Positions 8,951 through 19,572 of a DNA stretch of 64,000 bases are shown piece by piece. The stretch is from Myxococcales bacterium. Its GTDB lineage: Bacteria; Myxococcota_A; Polyangia; Haliangiales; Haliangiaceae. Where the stretch lies: positions 62,001 to 126,000 of the forward strand of contig JADJUF010000022.1 in NCBI GenBank assembly GCA_016717005.1. Direction: 5' to 3'. The first letter of the stretch is position 1. The number at the start of each line of letters is the position of its first letter. The notes below the pieces were generated by a model, which was given only the letters and a program-made list of their open reading frames with translations, was not told the DNA's origin and made no database searches. The translations under genes and the position numbers were made by a program.

Positions 8951-9230
8951 CGCCGCCGACGATACCCGAACCGGCGCCGATCACACGCCGTCGACGCCCG
9001 CATCGAGCGGCGGTCGCGTCATCGCCGCCGACGATACCCGAGCTGGCGCCGGTCACACACCGTCGACGCCCGCGTCGAGCGGCGGGCGCGTCATCGCCGC
9101 CGACGATACCCGAGCTGGCGCCGGTCACACACCGTCGACAGCCCGCGTCGAGCGGCGGGCGCGTCATCGCCGCCGACGATACCCGAGCTGGCGCCGGTCA
9201 CGCACCGTCGACGCCCGCGTCGAGCGGCGC
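8948..9230. repeat. 72-bp tandem repeat, about four copies, carrying promoter plus start codon
   Basis: Units begin near 8948, 9020, 9092 and 9165 (spacings 72, 72, 73). Each unit, read on the minus strand, holds the hexamer TATCGT, 8 nt, an ATG, and then codons ending in a stop copied from the end of the upstream lipoprotein. The last unit leads into the M20 peptidase. The upstream units would encode only short peptides of about 13 residues (MTRPPLDAG...). Copies differ at few positions, so the expansion is recent. Confidence 0.85.
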
Positions 9231-9914
9231 CGGGGCGTCGATCCCGCCGTCGCCGTCCTCGATCATGCACGGCACGGTCTGATCGAACTGGCAGCTGCAC
9301 ATGCAGTCCGACGCGGCCCAGCCGGCGCACCGCGGGCTGACCGTCGTGGTCGTGGTCGCGGTCCGCCCGTCGCTGTCGCGCAGGGTCAGGTCGACCTGCC
9401 AGGTCATCGCGTCGAAGTCCGCCGGGCCCGGCACCGGCCCGCACACCGGCAGGTTGACCTGGTCCTGGGTGCCCGACTCCGGCATCGCCCAGCCGTCGCT
9501 GCCGAGCACGAACGCCGCCGGCCGCTCCTCGAGCGACAGCACCTGGGTCGCGGTGGTGCCGCGGAGCGCGCCGCTGAGCGACGCGCCGCGCGCGTGGACG
9601 TTCTTGGCCCGCACGCCCACGTAGATCACGTACCCGCCCTGATCGGGCGGCTGGATGTCGACCACCGCGCCGGCGGTCGCGTCGACGACGGCGCCGCCGC
9701 GCAGCCCGGTCGGCGCCAGCTCGAGCGGCAGCGTGCAGTCGCCCAGGCACGCCGACGGCGGGTCGCTGCAGGCCCCCATCCCCAGCGCGACGAGCGCCGC
9801 CGCCCCGACGATGTTCCGGCCGATCGTCGGGCCCGCTCGATCCGCGGGCCCGCCCCGCGCCGATCGCGCGCGCGCCGCTCGATCGTTCGCCGTCGACGCC
9901 CGGCTCAGAAGCAC
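9198..9914 (-). CDS. lipoprotein of unknown function
   Basis: A predicted lipoprotein. The hydrophobic stretch VGAAALVALGMGAC ends in a lipobox-like Cys, followed by SDPPSACLGDC; the mature part is beta-rich with several cysteines (CMCSCQF, TVPCMIEDG) and ends in an Asp-Ala linker. No ATG or usual start lies just before the signal sequence. The best start is GTG 9914, which overlaps the last 10 bases of the upstream copper-monooxygenase-like gene and gives a long Arg-rich n-region. It is probably co-expressed with that gene. Its 3' end has been copied into the repeat array downstream. Confidence 0.7.
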   Translation of the reverse strand: MLLSRASTANDRAARARSARGGPADRAGPTIGRNIVGAAALVALGMGACSDPPSACLGDCTLPLELAPTGLRGGAVVDATAGAVVDIQPPDQGGYVIYVGVRAKNVHARGASLSGALRGTTATQVLSLEERPAAFVLGSDGWAMPESGTQDQVNLPVCGPVPGPADFDAMTWQVDLTLRDSDGRTATTTTTVSPRCAGWAASDCMCSCQFDQTVPCMIEDGDGGIDAPAPLDAGVDGA

Positions 9915-10957
9915 GTCACGTCCTGGGTCTTGGGCCAGTAGTACAGGAACACGTTGCAGTGCTCGCTGGTCTCGACCATCGGCCCGAACGTGTAGCAGCA
10001 GTCGTTGGCGTGCTGCGGATCGAGATCGTTGAGGACGTCGCAGCCCTCGGCCGGCTCGGTCCACTGGTAGTCGCAGGTCCAGTACACGCCGCCGCCCTGC
10101 GGCAGCGCCACCGCCAGGTTCGTCTCCATGTCGGGCTCGGCCCAGTCCTCGCTCTGGTAGAAGCGGTCGCTGTCGGGCGGGCGCGAGGTCGAGACGCCGT
10201 CCCAGGCGAAGATCGAGAAGCGCCGACCGCGCGAGTGGAAGTGGCCGTTGGCCGCGGCGACGGTGTGGAGCCCGTCGGGCATGCCGCACGCGCCGCCGTA
10301 GGTCGGGCGCGGGTTCGACGCGCAGATCCGGATGTTCTGCTGGGTCGCGAACAGCGTCCCGAGCTCCTGGGTGTCGCCGTCGGTCGAGCGGTACAGGTTG
10401 ATGCCGCCGCGGCCCAGGTACGGCGTGTCCTGGGTGGCGGCGTTGACGTAGTGGATCTGGAGCATCAGCGTCTCGCCCGGCTCGAACCGGGTCGCGACGC
10501 CGGCCGGCAGCGGCCACTCGAGCACCTGCTGATCGATGCTCGACTGCTGGCTGTTGGCGACCAGCGGCCAGTCGGCCCAGTTCGACGACCGCCAGCACTC
10601 GCCGGCCTTGATCAGGGTGCCCTGGACCGCGCCGAGATCGACCGGCGCGCCGTCCTCGGGCCGCAGCTGCTGCAGCGTCTTGACCCGGAACACGTTCATG
10701 TGGTGGCTGCCGGGGTTGAGCGCGAGCTGCAGCCGATCGACCCAGAGCGCGCCGTCGGGCTGGGCCGGCACCTGGAAGAAGTAGCAGTCCTGGATCTCCT
10801 CGCCGGCCGCGACCTCGAACTCGGGCGTGCGGATCCACAGGCCCTGGGCCGGCGTCAGCGTGTCGAGGAGCCAGGGCTCGAACGGCGACTGGTTGTCGCC
10901 GCACGCCGCGAGCGCCACGGCGAGCGCCGCCGCGCTCAGGAAGCGAAGGGAAGCCAT
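9905..10957 (-). CDS. lipoprotein resembling copper type II ascorbate-dependent monooxygenases
   Basis: A 350-residue secreted lipoprotein (signal MASLRFLSAAALAVALAAC). The mature part carries His motifs placed as in the PHM/dopamine beta-monooxygenase fold: NPGSHHMNVF, LMLQIHYVN and NGHFHSRG, with many Cys suited to disulfides (CDYQW, CDVLNDLD, NDCCYTF). In that family such residues bind two copper ions and hydroxylate a C-H bond using ascorbate. Whether both copper sites are complete I cannot tell, so the enzyme activity is an inference. The promoter TACCAT (10970-10965) lies 7 nt before ATG 10957. The coupled lipoprotein downstream may be a partner. Confidence 0.75.
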   Translation of the reverse strand: MASLRFLSAAALAVALAACGDNQSPFEPWLLDTLTPAQGLWIRTPEFEVAAGEEIQDCYFFQVPAQPDGALWVDRLQLALNPGSHHMNVFRVKTLQQLRPEDGAPVDLGAVQGTLIKAGECWRSSNWADWPLVANSQQSSIDQQVLEWPLPAGVATRFEPGETLMLQIHYVNAATQDTPYLGRGGINLYRSTDGDTQELGTLFATQQNIRICASNPRPTYGGACGMPDGLHTVAAANGHFHSRGRRFSIFAWDGVSTSRPPDSDRFYQSEDWAEPDMETNLAVALPQGGGVYWTCDYQWTEPAEGCDVLNDLDPQHANDCCYTFGPMVETSEHCNVFLYYWPKTQDVTCF

Positions 10958-11135
10958 GGCGCCGATGGTAGCGCCCCGCCGCCGCCGCCGCGCCCTCGAC
11001 CTCGCGGGTTCGCGCGTCGGTGCGAGCCCCATCACGTCCACGCTCAGGTTTCTGAGGCGCCTCGGACCGCCGCCGTCGGGTTTCCGAGGCGCCCGCGGCC
11101 GCTCGGGCTCCGACCGGATGATCCTGAACCGGAGC

Positions 11136-12959
<1,824 letters not shown>

Positions 12960-13017
12960 CGGGAACTCCTCCGGTCGGCGTGCGGGGGTCGGATCGTCGG
13001 GATGCGCGATCCGAGAG

Positions 13018-13035
13018 TGAATGAACCGTCATTCA
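13018..13035. promoter_or_regulatory. TetR-like operator upstream of acyl-CoA dehydrogenase
   Basis: TGAATGAACCGTCATTCA: two perfect 7-bp arms around a 4-bp centre, in a short AT-richer island. Size and symmetry fit TetR-family operators, which often repress fatty-acid genes. No TetR gene is in the window, so the regulator would act in trans. Confidence 0.6.
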
Positions 13036-13168
13036 TTTATGGCCGACGCGCCGCGTCGCGTCAAGCGCCGTCGGTGCGGTCCGACGCCGCGCTCCCCCGC
13101 CAGGCCCACCGCGCGGCCACCCCCTGATAACTACAGAGATTTCAGGCTCTTGCAGACGCTGATCGACG

Positions 13169-14344
13169 TCAGCGCGCGAACCGGGCGATCGTGCCGCTGC
13201 GGTCGAGGGTCAGCGCGCCAGCCGAGGTGAGCTCGATCTGGACCAGCGCGTGCCTGCTGGCGGACAGCCCGACCGCGAACTCGCCGAGGTCGCGCTCGCG
13301 CAGCGAGGCGCCGGCGCGCACGTACCAGCGGGCGTGGCCGTCGACGGTGAGGATCGCGCCGCCGGCCGCGGCCGCGATCACGCGGTCGTCGTCGCGCAGG
13401 CGGTGCTGCGCCACCTCCGCGATCGTGCCGGCGCTGACGTCGACGATCGTCACCGCGCTGGGTAGCGCCAGCACCACCGCCGAGCCGTCGAGCGGCGCCA
13501 CGAGGGCGTGCCCGCCGGTCGGCTGGCGCCACGACACGGTGCCCGCGCGGTGGTCGATCGCGCGGATCGAGGCGGCGTCGGCCACGATCAGTCGCGCGCC
13601 GGCCCAGGCCCACGTCGCCGGCGCCACGATCGGCTCCTCCCACCGGGTCTCGCCGGTGGCCGCGTCGATCGCGACCACGGTGCGATCGCCGTCGACGACC
13701 AGGTACATGCCGTCGCGGTGGCCGGTGCGCTGGGCCACGGCCGTGGCCTCGTAGGGCCGCGACGTCGGCGACGGCGTCAGCCGCCGCTCCCACCGCAGCG
13801 CGCCGGTCGCGAGATCGAACGCGCGCAGCTCGTCGCGCTCGGCCGAGCGCGTGATCACGACGCCGTCCCCGACCGACAGCTGGGTGGCGGGATCGAGATC
13901 GTCGGCCCGCCAGGCCAGCGCCCCGGTGGCGCGGTCGATCGCGACGACGCGCGCGTGCCGTGACAGCAGGTACAGCCGGGTCGCGTCGACGACCGGCGTG
14001 TGATCGATCGTGAAGGCCTCGAACGGCTCGACGTCCGGCACCAGCCGCGACCAGCGGATCGCCCCGTCGGCGGCGGCGACCGCCGCGACGTGCCCGCCCT
14101 GGGCCAGGTAGATCGTCTGGCCGGCGCGATCGGCGACCGTCAGGACCCCCGACAGCGCGCTGGTCAGCATGAAGTCGGGCGTCGGGGTCTCCCAGGACGG
14201 GTCGCCGTTGGCCACGCGGAAGGCCCGCAGCGCGTTGGGGGCCTCGCCCGGGGCGGGCAAGGTCACCACGTCGCCGGCCAGCGCCAGGCGACTCGACGAT
14301 GGCGCCGAGGTCGTCGCGCTCCAGTCCGATCGTGCTCGATTCAT
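13169..14344 (-). CDS. PQQ-like beta-propeller repeat protein
   Basis: A protein of about 390 residues built of beta-propeller blades. Repeated phrases such as VVAIDRATGALAWRAD, LRAFDLATGALRWERR, VVAIDAATGETRWEEP and IRAIDHRAGTVSWRQP are the tryptophan-docking repeats of PQQ-type propellers. I see no PQQ ligands or signal peptide, so it is more likely a scaffold or binding protein than a dehydrogenase. ATG 14344 follows an AGGG site by about 8 nt; a GTG at 14395 in the same frame is possible because TAGGGT (14414-14409) would place the transcript start near 14402. It is not obviously linked in function to its neighbours. Confidence 0.82.
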   Translation of the reverse strand: MNRARSDWSATTSAPSSSRLALAGDVVTLPAPGEAPNALRAFRVANGDPSWETPTPDFMLTSALSGVLTVADRAGQTIYLAQGGHVAAVAAADGAIRWSRLVPDVEPFEAFTIDHTPVVDATRLYLLSRHARVVAIDRATGALAWRADDLDPATQLSVGDGVVITRSAERDELRAFDLATGALRWERRLTPSPTSRPYEATAVAQRTGHRDGMYLVVDGDRTVVAIDAATGETRWEEPIVAPATWAWAGARLIVADAASIRAIDHRAGTVSWRQPTGGHALVAPLDGSAVVLALPSAVTIVDVSAGTIAEVAQHRLRDDDRVIAAAAGGAILTVDGHARWYVRAGASLRERDLGEFAVGLSASRHALVQIELTSAGALTLDRSGTIARFAR

Positions 14345-14452
14345 GACGTACACCCTGCGCTCGAGGTCGTGGCCGCGGCCGGCACCTCGTGCCACGCCGC
14401 GCGCGCCGACCCTACCACCGCCGCGCCCGCCGACCGAGCGTGTTGGCGCGCC

Positions 14453-16438
14453 TTACCGCAAGATCGCGTTGATCAGCACCGTCGGATCGATCGAGCCGAC
14501 GTAGTCCATGATCTTGTCGACGATCGCCCCGGCGTAGGCCTGGATCATGGCCGTGTAGTGCCCCAGCGTCGACAGCGCCGACGCGATCGCGGCCTGGACC
14601 GCCTCCCGGACCTTCTCCTTGAGGGCGTCGGTCGCCGACGCGACGGTGTCCTTGACCGAGTTGATGGCGTTCTGCTTGACCTGGGCGCGGTAGGTCGGGT
14701 TCATCGTCGCCCAGTGCCAGTCGCGGGCCCCGCCCGGGGTGGTGCCCTCGTTCTTGGTCGCGTCGGTCATCTGGGGCAGGCGGCTGGTGATCGGCGCCAG
14801 CGAGATGAACGGCATGACCTCGCGGGTGGCGTTGGCGGCGCCCTTCTTGGCGACGCCGGCCGCGTGGAGCTGGTGCATGTGCGTGGCCGAGGCGGTGCTG
14901 GCGGCGATCGCGATCTTCTCGTTCTCCGCGGAGCCGGCCAGGTTGTGGTCGCCCTTCGACACCCAGTGCTCGCCGGCGTCGTTGAAGGCCTCGACCCCGT
15001 GCTCGTTGTCGTAGTCGTGGAGCACCTTGGCCGAGAAGCCGGCGACGCTCGACGCGATGGCCTCGCCGATCTGATCGGCGACCGGGTTGAGCTTGGCGCG
15101 GATCGCGGTCTTCATCGCGACCAGGCTGATCGACATCGCCGGGATCTGATCGCCGACCCAGCCGGTCACGCCGCGGACCATCGCCGGCGACGCCGCCGCG
15201 ATCCCCTGGCGGATCCACGAGGTCACGTCGAGCGAGTTCGGGATCGGATCGACCAGCTTGCCGACCTCGGCCCGGGCCGCGGCCTTGAAGACGCGCTTGT
15301 ACTCCTCGGCCATGGCCGTGCGCGGCGTGCGCATGTGGCCGGCGGCGAACGCGTCGGTCAGGTAGTGGAGCGCGCCCGCGTCCATCGCCACCGCCGCGCC
15401 GCCGAACGGCTTGCCCTGCATGCCGTCGAGGAACGCGCGCTGGCCGGCCGACAGGTGCATCGTCAGCCACTGACCGATGTTCATGCCGAACTTGCCCTTG
15501 GCCGCGTCGATCTCGGGCTTGTAGGCGGCGTTCATCGTGGCGGCGCCGTCGAACAGCGCGTCGCTGTCGGCGCTCTGATCCGAGAAGTGATTGAAGTTGG
15601 CCGACGCCAGCCCCAGGTACTCCGTCGCCCGGGCGCCGCGGCCCGCCAGCATGATCGGCCCGTTCGAGTCGGGCTCGGGGTTGTTCGCGGGATCGCGCAG
15701 GTGGGCCGCGCGCAGGCGCCCCTCGCGCTGGAGGATGCCGTAGTACTCCATGATCAGCGCGGGGTTGGACGTGCAGGTGCGCTCGAGCTCGGCCCAGGTA
15801 CCGAAGAAGTCGCCCTGCATCGCGGTGAACGCGCCGGCCGGGAGCGTGACCCCGCCGACCGTCACCTGCTGGTCGTTGTAGGCGGCGTTGCCGAGGTCCA
15901 TGTGCTCGGCGCCCTCGAAGCACATGATCGACTCGGCGCCGACCTGGCTCACCTTGGCCGGCGCGCCGATCATGATCGCGGCCGCGGCCTGATCGGCGTC
16001 GACCTCGTGGGCGCTGCCGCGGGCGCCGCGCTCGGACAGCATCGCCACGCCCGGCGCCGCGCCCTGCTGCTGCGCGACGTGGGCCAGCTCGTGGGCCATG
16101 ACCGGGTTGGCGCTGTTGGAGGCGCCGGCGCCGAGCACGACGTCGGAGCCGTGCGCGAACGCCCGCGAACCCAGCTGGCTGTTGGCGGCGCTGGCCTGCT
16201 CGCCCTGGTGGACGCGGACGCCGCCGAGATCGACGCCGAGCGACTGCTCGGCCCGGCCGCGCATGCCGCTGTCGAGCGGGCTGGCCTCGCTGCCACCGGC
16301 GAGGAAGCCGTCGAGGCGGAGGTCCTGGGCCTGGCCGCGCTGCGCCGCCGCGCTGTCCGCGTCGGCGGTGGGCGCCTGCTCGGCGGTGACGGGCGCCTCG
16401 TGGCCTGATTCGCGCGCGCGTGCTTCAGCGGTCTGCAT
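14453..16438 (-). CDS. DUF4157 (eCIS-core) protein with phospholipase-C-like motif
   Basis: A 661-residue multidomain protein. Residues 55-127 form a DUF4157/eCIS-core domain with the metalloprotease-like site HELAH (116-120) and the usual GVRVHQGEQASAA and RAFAHGSDVVLG segments. Further on are NHFSD (His284), HYLTDAFAAGH (His358, Asp362, His368) and LHDYDNEHG (His474, Asp475, His480). The H-x3-D-x5-H pattern resembles zinc-dependent phospholipase C. In other bacteria DUF4157 proteins are linked to extracellular contractile injection systems as cargo or processing modules; here that is inference. There is no signal peptide. GGGGGGAG precedes ATG 16438. It is divergent from the AAA ATPase across 47 bp. 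Alanine-rich helices close the C-terminus. Confidence 0.8.
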   Translation of the reverse strand: MQTAEARARESGHEAPVTAEQAPTADADSAAAQRGQAQDLRLDGFLAGGSEASPLDSGMRGRAEQSLGVDLGGVRVHQGEQASAANSQLGSRAFAHGSDVVLGAGASNSANPVMAHELAHVAQQQGAAPGVAMLSERGARGSAHEVDADQAAAAIMIGAPAKVSQVGAESIMCFEGAEHMDLGNAAYNDQQVTVGGVTLPAGAFTAMQGDFFGTWAELERTCTSNPALIMEYYGILQREGRLRAAHLRDPANNPEPDSNGPIMLAGRGARATEYLGLASANFNHFSDQSADSDALFDGAATMNAAYKPEIDAAKGKFGMNIGQWLTMHLSAGQRAFLDGMQGKPFGGAAVAMDAGALHYLTDAFAAGHMRTPRTAMAEEYKRVFKAAARAEVGKLVDPIPNSLDVTSWIRQGIAAASPAMVRGVTGWVGDQIPAMSISLVAMKTAIRAKLNPVADQIGEAIASSVAGFSAKVLHDYDNEHGVEAFNDAGEHWVSKGDHNLAGSAENEKIAIAASTASATHMHQLHAAGVAKKGAANATREVMPFISLAPITSRLPQMTDATKNEGTTPGGARDWHWATMNPTYRAQVKQNAINSVKDTVASATDALKEKVREAVQAAIASALSTLGHYTAMIQAYAGAIVDKIMDYVGSIDPTVLINAILR

Positions 16439-16468
16439 GTCGTGGCTCCCCCCGCGGACGTTCAGAAC

Positions 16469-16478
16469 AGCGTAGCAT
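16469..16478. promoter_or_regulatory. overlapping bidirectional -10 elements (DUF4157 / AAA ATPase)
   Basis: AGCGTAGCAT contains a plus-strand TAGCAT (16473-16478) 7 nt before ATG 16486, and a minus-strand TACGCT (16474-16469) that would start the DUF4157 mRNA about 24 nt before its ATG. The two hexamers share one TA, so polymerase can probably occupy only one direction at a time. Confidence 0.5.
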
Positions 16479-16485
16479 GGCGGAG

Positions 16486-18555
16486 ATGGCCACCGACGCG
16501 TTCGTGCTGGCGGCGCTCAAGGGCTACGTCGCACGCCACGGCCACCGCCTGGTCCAGGCCGACGGCCGCTTGTCGGACCTCTTCGTCAGCCTGGGCGAGG
16601 CCCGCAACCTGATCGGCCTGCCGATGACGCCGCCGGGCCGCGTGGCCCAGCGGGCCGGCTGGCCGTCGCTCGAGGAGACCACGGTCGAGCTCGCCGCCGC
16701 CCGCGCGCAGCTCGATCGCGCCGGCGGCACGATCGCCCGGCTGCGCAAGGTGTTCGGCCTCGACGACGAGGAGGTCCGGCTGCTCGTGGTCGCGGCGGCG
16801 CCGTACCAGTCGGTCGACGTCGGCCGCCTGTACACGTTCGCGCAGGCCGACTTCACGCTCAAGCGCCCGACCGTCGGCTTCCTGGCCGAGCTGGTGGCCG
16901 AGCTGCCCGGCGAGGTCGCGGGGCTGGTGCGGCGGCTGCGCCCCGACGCGCCGCTCGTGCAGCATCGGCTCGTCCGCGTCGACGCGCCGACGGGCTGGGG
17001 CGCCGACGCGCCGCTGCTCGCCGCCGCGGTGTCGGTCCCGACCCGCGTGCTCGACGAGCTCGCCGGCTTCGACGCCACCCTGCCCCCGCACCTCGCGGCG
17101 CTCGCCGAGGTCGAGCCGGTCGACTGGCCCGGCCCCGACGATCTCATCATCGATCCCCGGGTCGTCGCCGCGGTCGCGGCCGGGGTCGCGGCGCCGCGGC
17201 CGCGCATGGTCGTGTCGGGCCCGCGCGGCGCCGGACGCCGCTCGGTGATCTGCAGCCTGGCGCGCCACGGCCTGCGCGCCGGGGTCGTCTCGGTCGATCT
17301 GGCGGCGCTCGCCGACGATCGGCTCGGCGCCCTCGATCAGCTGGCCGAGCTGGCGCGCGAGGCCACGCTGCTCGGCGCGGTGCTGCACCTGCGCGCCGAC
17401 GCCTGGGTCGACGCGCCCGAGCGGGTCGCGCGCGCGACGCTGGGCCTGCGCAGCCTGTTCGCCCATCACCGCGGCGGCATCATGATCACCTGCGACCGCT
17501 CGACCGGACCGATCCACGCGATCGCGCCGGGGCTGCACGAGGTCGCGCTGCCGCCGCTGCCGCCGTTCGAGCAGCGGCGGGCCTGGGCTCACGCGCTGGC
17601 GTCCTACGCCGACGGCGCCGCGCTCGAGGCCCGCCTGGCCGATCGCTTCAACCTGACCCCGGGCCTGATGATCCGCGCGGTGCGCGAGGCCGCGAGCCGC
17701 GGCGGCGGCCAGGTGACCGCGCCGGCGATCATCCACGCGGTCCGGCGCCAGGCCGATCACGCGCTGTCGGAGGTGGCCGAGCCGTTCGCGACCACGCTGA
17801 CCTGGGACGACGTGGTCCTGCCCGACGACGTGTCCGACGCGATCATCGACATCCTCAGCCACGCCAAGCACCGGGCCCAGGTGTTCGATGGCTGGGGCTT
17901 CCGCCGCAAGGTCTCGTACGGGCGCGGGCTGTCGTGCCTGTTCTCGGGCCCGCCCGGCACCGGCAAGACCATGGTCGCGGCGGTGCTGGCCCAGACGCTC
18001 GAGCGCGAGCTCTACCGGATCGATCTGTCGCGCGTGACCTCGAAGTGGGTCGGCGAGACCGAGAAGAACCTGGCGCGGGTGTTCGACGAGGCCGAGCGGG
18101 CCCAGGTGATCCTGCTGTTCGACGAGGCCGACAGCCTGTTCAGCGCCCGCACCGACGTGAAGAGCGCCAACGATCGCTTCGCCAACAACGAGATCAACTA
18201 CCTCCTCCAGCGCATGGAGGCCTACGACGGCATGACGATCCTGACGACCAACCTCGACGCCGCGATCGATCCGGCGTTCCGGCGCCGGATCAAGTTCCGC
18301 GTCACGTTCCCGATGCCCGAGGCGGCCCAGCGCGCGATGCTCTGGCAGTCGATGCTGCCGCCGAGCGCGCCGGTCGAGGCCGGGCTCGAGTTCGACGAGC
18401 TCGGCACGCGCTACGAGCTGTCGGGCGGCAGCATCAAGAACGCGGTGCTGCGGGCCGCGTTCCTCGCCGCCGACGCCGGCACCGTGATCACCGCCGAGCA
18501 CCTGCGGCGCGCGGCCGTGGCCGAGGTCGAGGAGATGGGCCGGCTGGTCCAGTGA
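16486..18555 (+). CDS. double-AAA ATPase of the type found with contractile injection systems
   Basis: A 689-residue ATPase. The first AAA module is degenerate (GPRGAGRRS, about 245-253). The second is intact, with Walker A GPPGTGKT (about 488-495), Walker B ILLFDEADSLF and the arginine-finger region FRRRIKF. Such ATPases (Afp15/Pvc15 type) are known to help assemble or release contractile tails, but none of the tail genes is in the window, so its role here is inferred only from the divergent DUF4157 neighbour. ATG 16486 is preferred: TAGCAT ends 7 nt before it, and the in-frame ATG at 16477 lies inside that hexamer. The end of the gene (GRLVQ and stop) is echoed three more times downstream. 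Confidence 0.88.
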   Translation: MATDAFVLAALKGYVARHGHRLVQADGRLSDLFVSLGEARNLIGLPMTPPGRVAQRAGWPSLEETTVELAAARAQLDRAGGTIARLRKVFGLDDEEVRLLVVAAAPYQSVDVGRLYTFAQADFTLKRPTVGFLAELVAELPGEVAGLVRRLRPDAPLVQHRLVRVDAPTGWGADAPLLAAAVSVPTRVLDELAGFDATLPPHLAALAEVEPVDWPGPDDLIIDPRVVAAVAAGVAAPRPRMVVSGPRGAGRRSVICSLARHGLRAGVVSVDLAALADDRLGALDQLAELAREATLLGAVLHLRADAWVDAPERVARATLGLRSLFAHHRGGIMITCDRSTGPIHAIAPGLHEVALPPLPPFEQRRAWAHALASYADGAALEARLADRFNLTPGLMIRAVREAASRGGGQVTAPAIIHAVRRQADHALSEVAEPFATTLTWDDVVLPDDVSDAIIDILSHAKHRAQVFDGWGFRRKVSYGRGLSCLFSGPPGTGKTMVAAVLAQTLERELYRIDLSRVTSKWVGETEKNLARVFDEAERAQVILLFDEADSLFSARTDVKSANDRFANNEINYLLQRMEAYDGMTILTTNLDAAIDPAFRRRIKFRVTFPMPEAAQRAMLWQSMLPPSAPVEAGLEFDELGTRYELSGGSIKNAVLRAAFLAADAGTVITAEHLRRAAVAEVEEMGRLVQ

Positions 18556-18735
18556 CCGCGCGCGCCGTGACCGCGATCGAGGCGCTGGGCCGGCTGGTCC
18601 AGTGACCGCGCGCCGCGCGCGCCGTGACCGCGATCGAGGCGCTGGGCCGGCTGGTCCAGTGACCGCGCGGCGCGCGCGCCGTGACCGCGATCGAGGCGCT
18701 GGGCCGGCTGGTCCAGTGACCGCGCGGCGCGCGTG
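18535..18735 (+). repeat. tandem repeats echoing the 3' end of the AAA gene
   Basis: Four copies of CGGCTGGTCCAGTGACCGCG begin at 18541, 18591, 18648 and 18705 (spacings 50, 57, 57). The first is the true gene end including its stop. The others carry a diverged upstream part that would read AIEALGRLVQ and stop. No further gene lies before 18801. Confidence 0.85.
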
Positions 18736-18800
18736 ATCTGGGCGCGCCGCGGCCCGTGACCGCGCGCCGCCGGCCGCGCCCGATCTGATAGCTTCGCGCC

Positions 18801-19565
18801 ATGCCCACGCCCCTCCTCCTCGCCGACAAGGTCGTCATCGTCACCGGCGGCAGCCGCGGCATCGGCCAGGCCATCGCCGGGGCCTGCCTCGACGCCGGCG
18901 CCAAGGTCGTGATCGCGTCGCGCAAGCAGGCCGATCTCGATCGCGCCGCCGCCGAGCTCGCCCCGCGCGGCGAGGTCGTGGCGATCGCCTGCCACACCGG
19001 CAAGGCCGACGACGTCGACGCGCTGTTCGCGGCCGCGGTCGCGAAGTACGGCCGGGTCGACGGCGCCGTCAACAACGCCGCCACCAACCCGTACTTCGGC
19101 CCGCTGATCGACACGCCCGACGCGGCGATCGACAAGACCATCGAGGTCAACGTCAAGGGCTACCTCTACGTCGCGCGGGCGCTGGTCCGCCACGCCCGCA
19201 CCCGCGACGGCGGCGCGGCGCTGGTCAACGTCGCGTCGGTCGCCGGCCTCCGGGCCGCGCCGATGCAGGGCATCTACGGCGCCACCAAGGCCGCCGTGAT
19301 CTCGATGACCCAGACGCTCGCGTTCGAGCTGGGCGGCGCCAACATCCGCGTCAACGCGATCGCGCCCGGCCTGGTCGAGACCAAGTTCGCGAGCGCGATC
19401 GTCGGCAACCCGATGCTGCGCGACCACGTGATCAAGCGGACGCCGCTCGCCCGCCACGCGCAACCCGAGGAGATCGCCGGCGCCGCGGTCTACCTGCTGT
19501 CGGACGCGGCCTCGTTCACGACCGGCTCGGTGCTCGTCGCCGACGGCGGCCTGACCTCGGCGTGA
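18801..19565 (+). CDS. short-chain dehydrogenase/reductase (SDR)
   Basis: A classical SDR of 254 residues: NAD(P)-binding TGGSRGIG (15-22), NNAA from 91, catalytic Ser146, and Tyr159-x3-Lys163 in YGATK. The length is normal and the frame intact. ARAEEI-like APEEI features (AQPEEIAGAAVYLLSD) and the end LVADGGLTSA place it among the FabG-like SDRs, but the substrate (3-oxoacyl, alcohol or other) cannot be told. TAGCTT ends 6 nt before ATG 18801, so the mRNA is probably leaderless. The cupredoxin-like gene follows 7 bp later and probably shares the transcript. Confidence 0.93.
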   Translation: MPTPLLLADKVVIVTGGSRGIGQAIAGACLDAGAKVVIASRKQADLDRAAAELAPRGEVVAIACHTGKADDVDALFAAAVAKYGRVDGAVNNAATNPYFGPLIDTPDAAIDKTIEVNVKGYLYVARALVRHARTRDGGAALVNVASVAGLRAAPMQGIYGATKAAVISMTQTLAFELGGANIRVNAIAPGLVETKFASAIVGNPMLRDHVIKRTPLARHAQPEEIAGAAVYLLSDAASFTTGSVLVADGGLTSA

Positions 19566-19572
19566 GGGCCCG

